DNA from: Myxococcales bacterium
Lineage (GTDB): Bacteria > Myxococcota > Myxococcia > Myxococcales > Anaeromyxobacteraceae
DNA length: 6,805 nucleotides
Direction: 5' to 3'
Assembly (NCBI GenBank): GCA_021784995.1
Contig: JAJYHA010000029.1
Coordinates: 1-6,805 of the forward strand
Both the position numbers and the translations under genes were made by a program. How positions within the stretch are numbered: position 1 is the first letter of the stretch; each line of letters opens with the position of its first letter. The notes beneath the pieces were generated by a model, which searched no databases, was not told where the DNA came from, and was given only the letters and a program-made list of their open reading frames with translations. Positions 5,178 to 6,805 of this stretch are shown piece by piece.

Positions 5178-6805
5178 CTAGGGGACGCAGTCGGCCGGGC
5201 TGGTCTTCCCGACCCCGAGGAACTGGGAGACGTTGCTCCAGGTGACGAGCGCCGGGGCTCCCGCCGTGCTCGTCGGGCCGCTGGCGATCGCGAAGTGGGT
5301 CCCGGTCAGGTTCGCGCAGGTGGTCGCCGGCACGGTCCAGCGCTCGATCTCGGTGTTGTCGACCAGGACGCGGTAGTGGCAGGTCGAGCCCGCCCCCTCG
5401 ATCCGGAGGTCGTGCCACCCGCCGACGAGCGGCGCCGGGATCGGGTTGATCGTCGCCGTCGGCGCGATCGCGGTCGCCGGGCAGGTGCTCTGGTCGTACA
5501 GGGCGACGGTCGGCGCGCCGTTGCTCCGCGGGAAGTCGAGCTCCACCCGGAGCCCCCCGGTGGCGATCGGGCAGAGCGCCGTGACCGCGCTCCCGTCCGC
5601 CGGGGCCGGGCTCTGCTCGGTGGTCTGGACGACGATCGACGCGCTGTCGTCGTAGGCCAGCCCCGCCGGGACGAAGAGCTGCGCGTCGATCGCGAAGATG
5701 CTGCTGGTGGTCAGCGGGGAGGTGGAGAGGTCGAAGCCGTGCGTGAGGAAGGCGAGGTTCAGGTCGGCCTCCTGGACGAGGCCCGACACCACGCCGCCGC
5801 CGGGCTGGCCGATGAGCTGCGCCGCGGCCGCCGGCAGGCCGTCGCTCACGTAGGCGACGTAGGGCGCGAGCGTCGTGAAGGGGTAGGCGGGCCAGGGGGT
5901 GAGGAAGGGCGCGACGGGGGGGCTCACCGGCGCCACCGGCGGGCTCCAGGTGCAGTTCGCCAGGCAGGTCCCCGAGGAGCAGGTCTGGCCCGGCAGGCAG
6001 GTCGTGCCGGCGCTCGTCCCGGTGCAGTAGCCGGACGCCCCGCAGAAGGTCTGGCTGGTGAGCGGGTTGACGCAGGAGCCGGCGCAGTAGACGAGCGACG
6101 TCTGGCCCGGCTGCGGAGGGGCGCAGAGCGGGTAGCAGGCGCCGTCGTAGCAGGTGGCGCTCGGGCCGCACGCCGTGCCGCTCGTCGCCGGGGTCGCGGT
6201 CGACGAGCAGGTCCCCGAGGCGCCGCAGTAGGTCGGGTCGGTCCGGGGGTCGACGCAGGTGCCGTTGCAGTTCACCAGCCCCGGCTTGCAGTAGAGCGTG
6301 CACTGGCCGGCGGTGCAGGCGAAGCCGGGCGCGGAGGCGAGCCCGCCGGCGCTGCAGTTGGCCGCGTCGGTGAGCATGTCGACGCAGGTCCCGGAGCAGT
6401 TGGTGAGCCCGGCCTGGCAGGAGAGGAGGCAGCCGCCCCCGGAGCAGACGTTGCCCGAGGCGCAGACCAGGCCGCTCGTCGGCGGGCTCACCGCCGAGGA
6501 GCAGGTGCCGGAGGCGCCGCAGTAGGCCGGGTCGGTGAGGGGATTCACGCAGGTGCCGTTGCAGTCGACGAGGCCGGCCTGGCAGGAGAGGGCGCAGGTG
6601 CCGTTCGAGCAGACCTCGCCGGCGGGACAGGTCGCTCCGGCGGTGGAGGGGGTGGCCGTCGCCGAGCAGGCGCCGGAGGCGCCGCAGTAGGTCGGGTCCC
6701 GGGTCGGGTCGATGCACTTGCCGTTGCAGTTCACCAGGCCGGCCTGGCAGGAGAGGGCGCAGGTGCCGGCGGAGCAGACCTCGCCGGAGGGGCAGGGGGT
6801 CCCGG
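5178..6805 (-). CDS. Cysteine-rich Stig1-like repeat protein with C-terminal lectin-like domain (N-terminus beyond the edge)
   Basis: The visible C-terminal part is 541 residues. The frame stays open to the right edge, reading GTPCPSGEVCSAGTC in register with the repeats, so the GTG at 6734 is an internal valine and not a start. Visible residues 1-284 are tandem units of 55 residues with eight cysteines. Typical elements are C-x5-C-S-x-G-T-C-x3-C-Q-A-G-L, then NCNGTC, TDPTYC and GASGTC. They resemble Stig1-type repeats in myxobacterial surface proteins. A Pro-rich linker (about 285-322, with SPPVAPVSPPVAP) follows. Residues about 323-541 form a beta-rich domain with GGWHDLRIEG and YRVLVDNTEIERW, reminiscent of LamG/concanavalin-like sandwiches. 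That domain call is an inference. So many cysteines imply oxidising surroundings, hence export, although no signal peptide is in view. A surface adhesion, matrix or carbohydrate-binding role is plausible but unproven. Unit 3 starts with a deletion and unit 4 carries a six-residue insertion. Confidence 0.88.
   Translation of the reverse strand, partial: GTPCPSGEVCSAGTCALSCQAGLVNCNGKCIDPTRDPTYCGASGACSATATPSTAGATCPAGEVCSNGTCALSCQAGLVDCNGTCVNPLTDPAYCGASGTCSSAVSPPTSGLVCASGNVCSGGGCLLSCQAGLTNCSGTCVDMLTDAANCSAGGLASAPGFACTAGQCTLYCKPGLVNCNGTCVDPRTDPTYCGASGTCSSTATPATSGTACGPSATCYDGACYPLCAPPQPGQTSLVYCAGSCVNPLTSQTFCGASGYCTGTSAGTTCLPGQTCSSGTCLANCTWSPPVAPVSPPVAPFLTPWPAYPFTTLAPYVAYVSDGLPAAAAQLIGQPGGGVVSGLVQEADLNLAFLTHGFDLSTSPLTTSSIFAIDAQLFVPAGLAYDDSASIVVQTTEQSPAPADGSAVTALCPIATGGLRVELDFPRSNGAPTVALYDQSTCPATAIAPTATINPIPAPLVGGWHDLRIEGAGSTCHYRVLVDNTEIERWTVPATTCANLTGTHFAIASGPTSTAGAPALVTWSNVSQFLGVGKTSPADCVP
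5952..6805 (-). repeat. Tandem 165-bp coding repeat (55-residue, 8-Cys units), at least five copies plus a half unit
   Basis: The codon for the seventh cysteine of successive units lies at 6684, 6519, 6354, 6225 and 6042. The spacings are therefore 165, 165, 129 and 183 bp, and a terminal half unit ends at the cysteine codon 5952-5954. Two units share 33 identical bases at 6571-6603 and 6736-6768, exactly 165 bp apart. A 23-base identity links 6217-6239 with 6676-6698. The array continues past the right edge. Its DNA-level similarity suggests duplication or gene conversion that is fairly recent on this scale, and copy number may vary between strains. Confidence 0.88.

Noticed and set aside
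3028..5181. Plus-strand 717-residue open frame spanning the ybiT end, the methyltransferase and yebC
   Set aside because: It is Arg/Pro/Gly-rich, out of frame with both ybiT and yebC, and has no recognisable motif.
4660..6717. Minus-strand 685-residue open frame through the Cys-rich gene and opposite yebC
   Set aside because: It is the +1 shadow of the repeat protein, Arg/Leu-rich with no cysteine pattern; the Cys-patterned frame is clearly the coding one.
6732..6734. GTG as the start of the Cys-rich protein
   Set aside because: It is the valine of the GLVNC repeat element, and the frame upstream continues as a matching repeat unit to the window edge.

Overview
The window is very G+C-rich (by eye about 70% or more, with C or G at most third codon positions). 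It reads like chromosomal DNA of a Myxococcota-type (former Deltaproteobacteria) bacterium. That assignment is an inference from base composition, from the exported cysteine-rich proteins (Stig1-like tandem repeats, a lipoprotein with a short Cys cluster behind a Gly/Ser linker), and from the [13 protein letters not shown] YebC. No RNA gene, CRISPR array, integrase or transposase was seen. Nearly every base is coding, and most other long open frames are antisense or out-of-frame shadows of the genes listed here.

Layout, left to right. (1) On the minus strand, an exported M43-like zinc metalloprotease lipoprotein (86-1735) ends in a stop codon that overlaps the Shine-Dalgarno sequence of a further exported protein. 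Only the signal peptide of that protein lies in the window (1-77). (2) A 93-bp divergent gap (1736-1828) holds a bulged inverted repeat and a possible promoter. (3) On the plus strand lies an ABC-F ATPase closely resembling E. coli YbiT (1829-3427). (4) Its stop codon shares a CTAG with the stop of a convergent minus-strand class I SAM-dependent methyltransferase (3424-4272, start uncertain). (5) A 139-bp divergent gap carries a perfect 7-bp inverted repeat on the proposed methyltransferase start and a weak promoter candidate for the next gene. (6) On the plus strand lies a YebC/TACO1-family protein (4412-5134) with a clear ribosome binding site. (7) A 43-bp convergent gap contains a GC-rich hairpin. 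(8) On the minus strand lies the C-terminal part of a large exported cysteine-rich repeat protein with a C-terminal domain resembling a LamG/concanavalin-like sandwich (5178 to beyond the right edge).

The central block is informational: two proteins of families that act on the ribosome (ABC-F and YebC) flank a methyltransferase of unknown substrate. The outer genes are cell-envelope or secreted proteins: a protease lipoprotein with a coupled partner on the left, and a disulfide-rich, probably adhesive or matrix-type protein on the right. I see no convincing new multi-gene system. The most distinctive signals are a 55-residue, 8-cysteine repeat with an exact 36-bp deletion that removes two consecutive cysteines together, the apparent absence of a Shine-Dalgarno sequence on ybiT, and the stop/Shine-Dalgarno coupling at the left edge.
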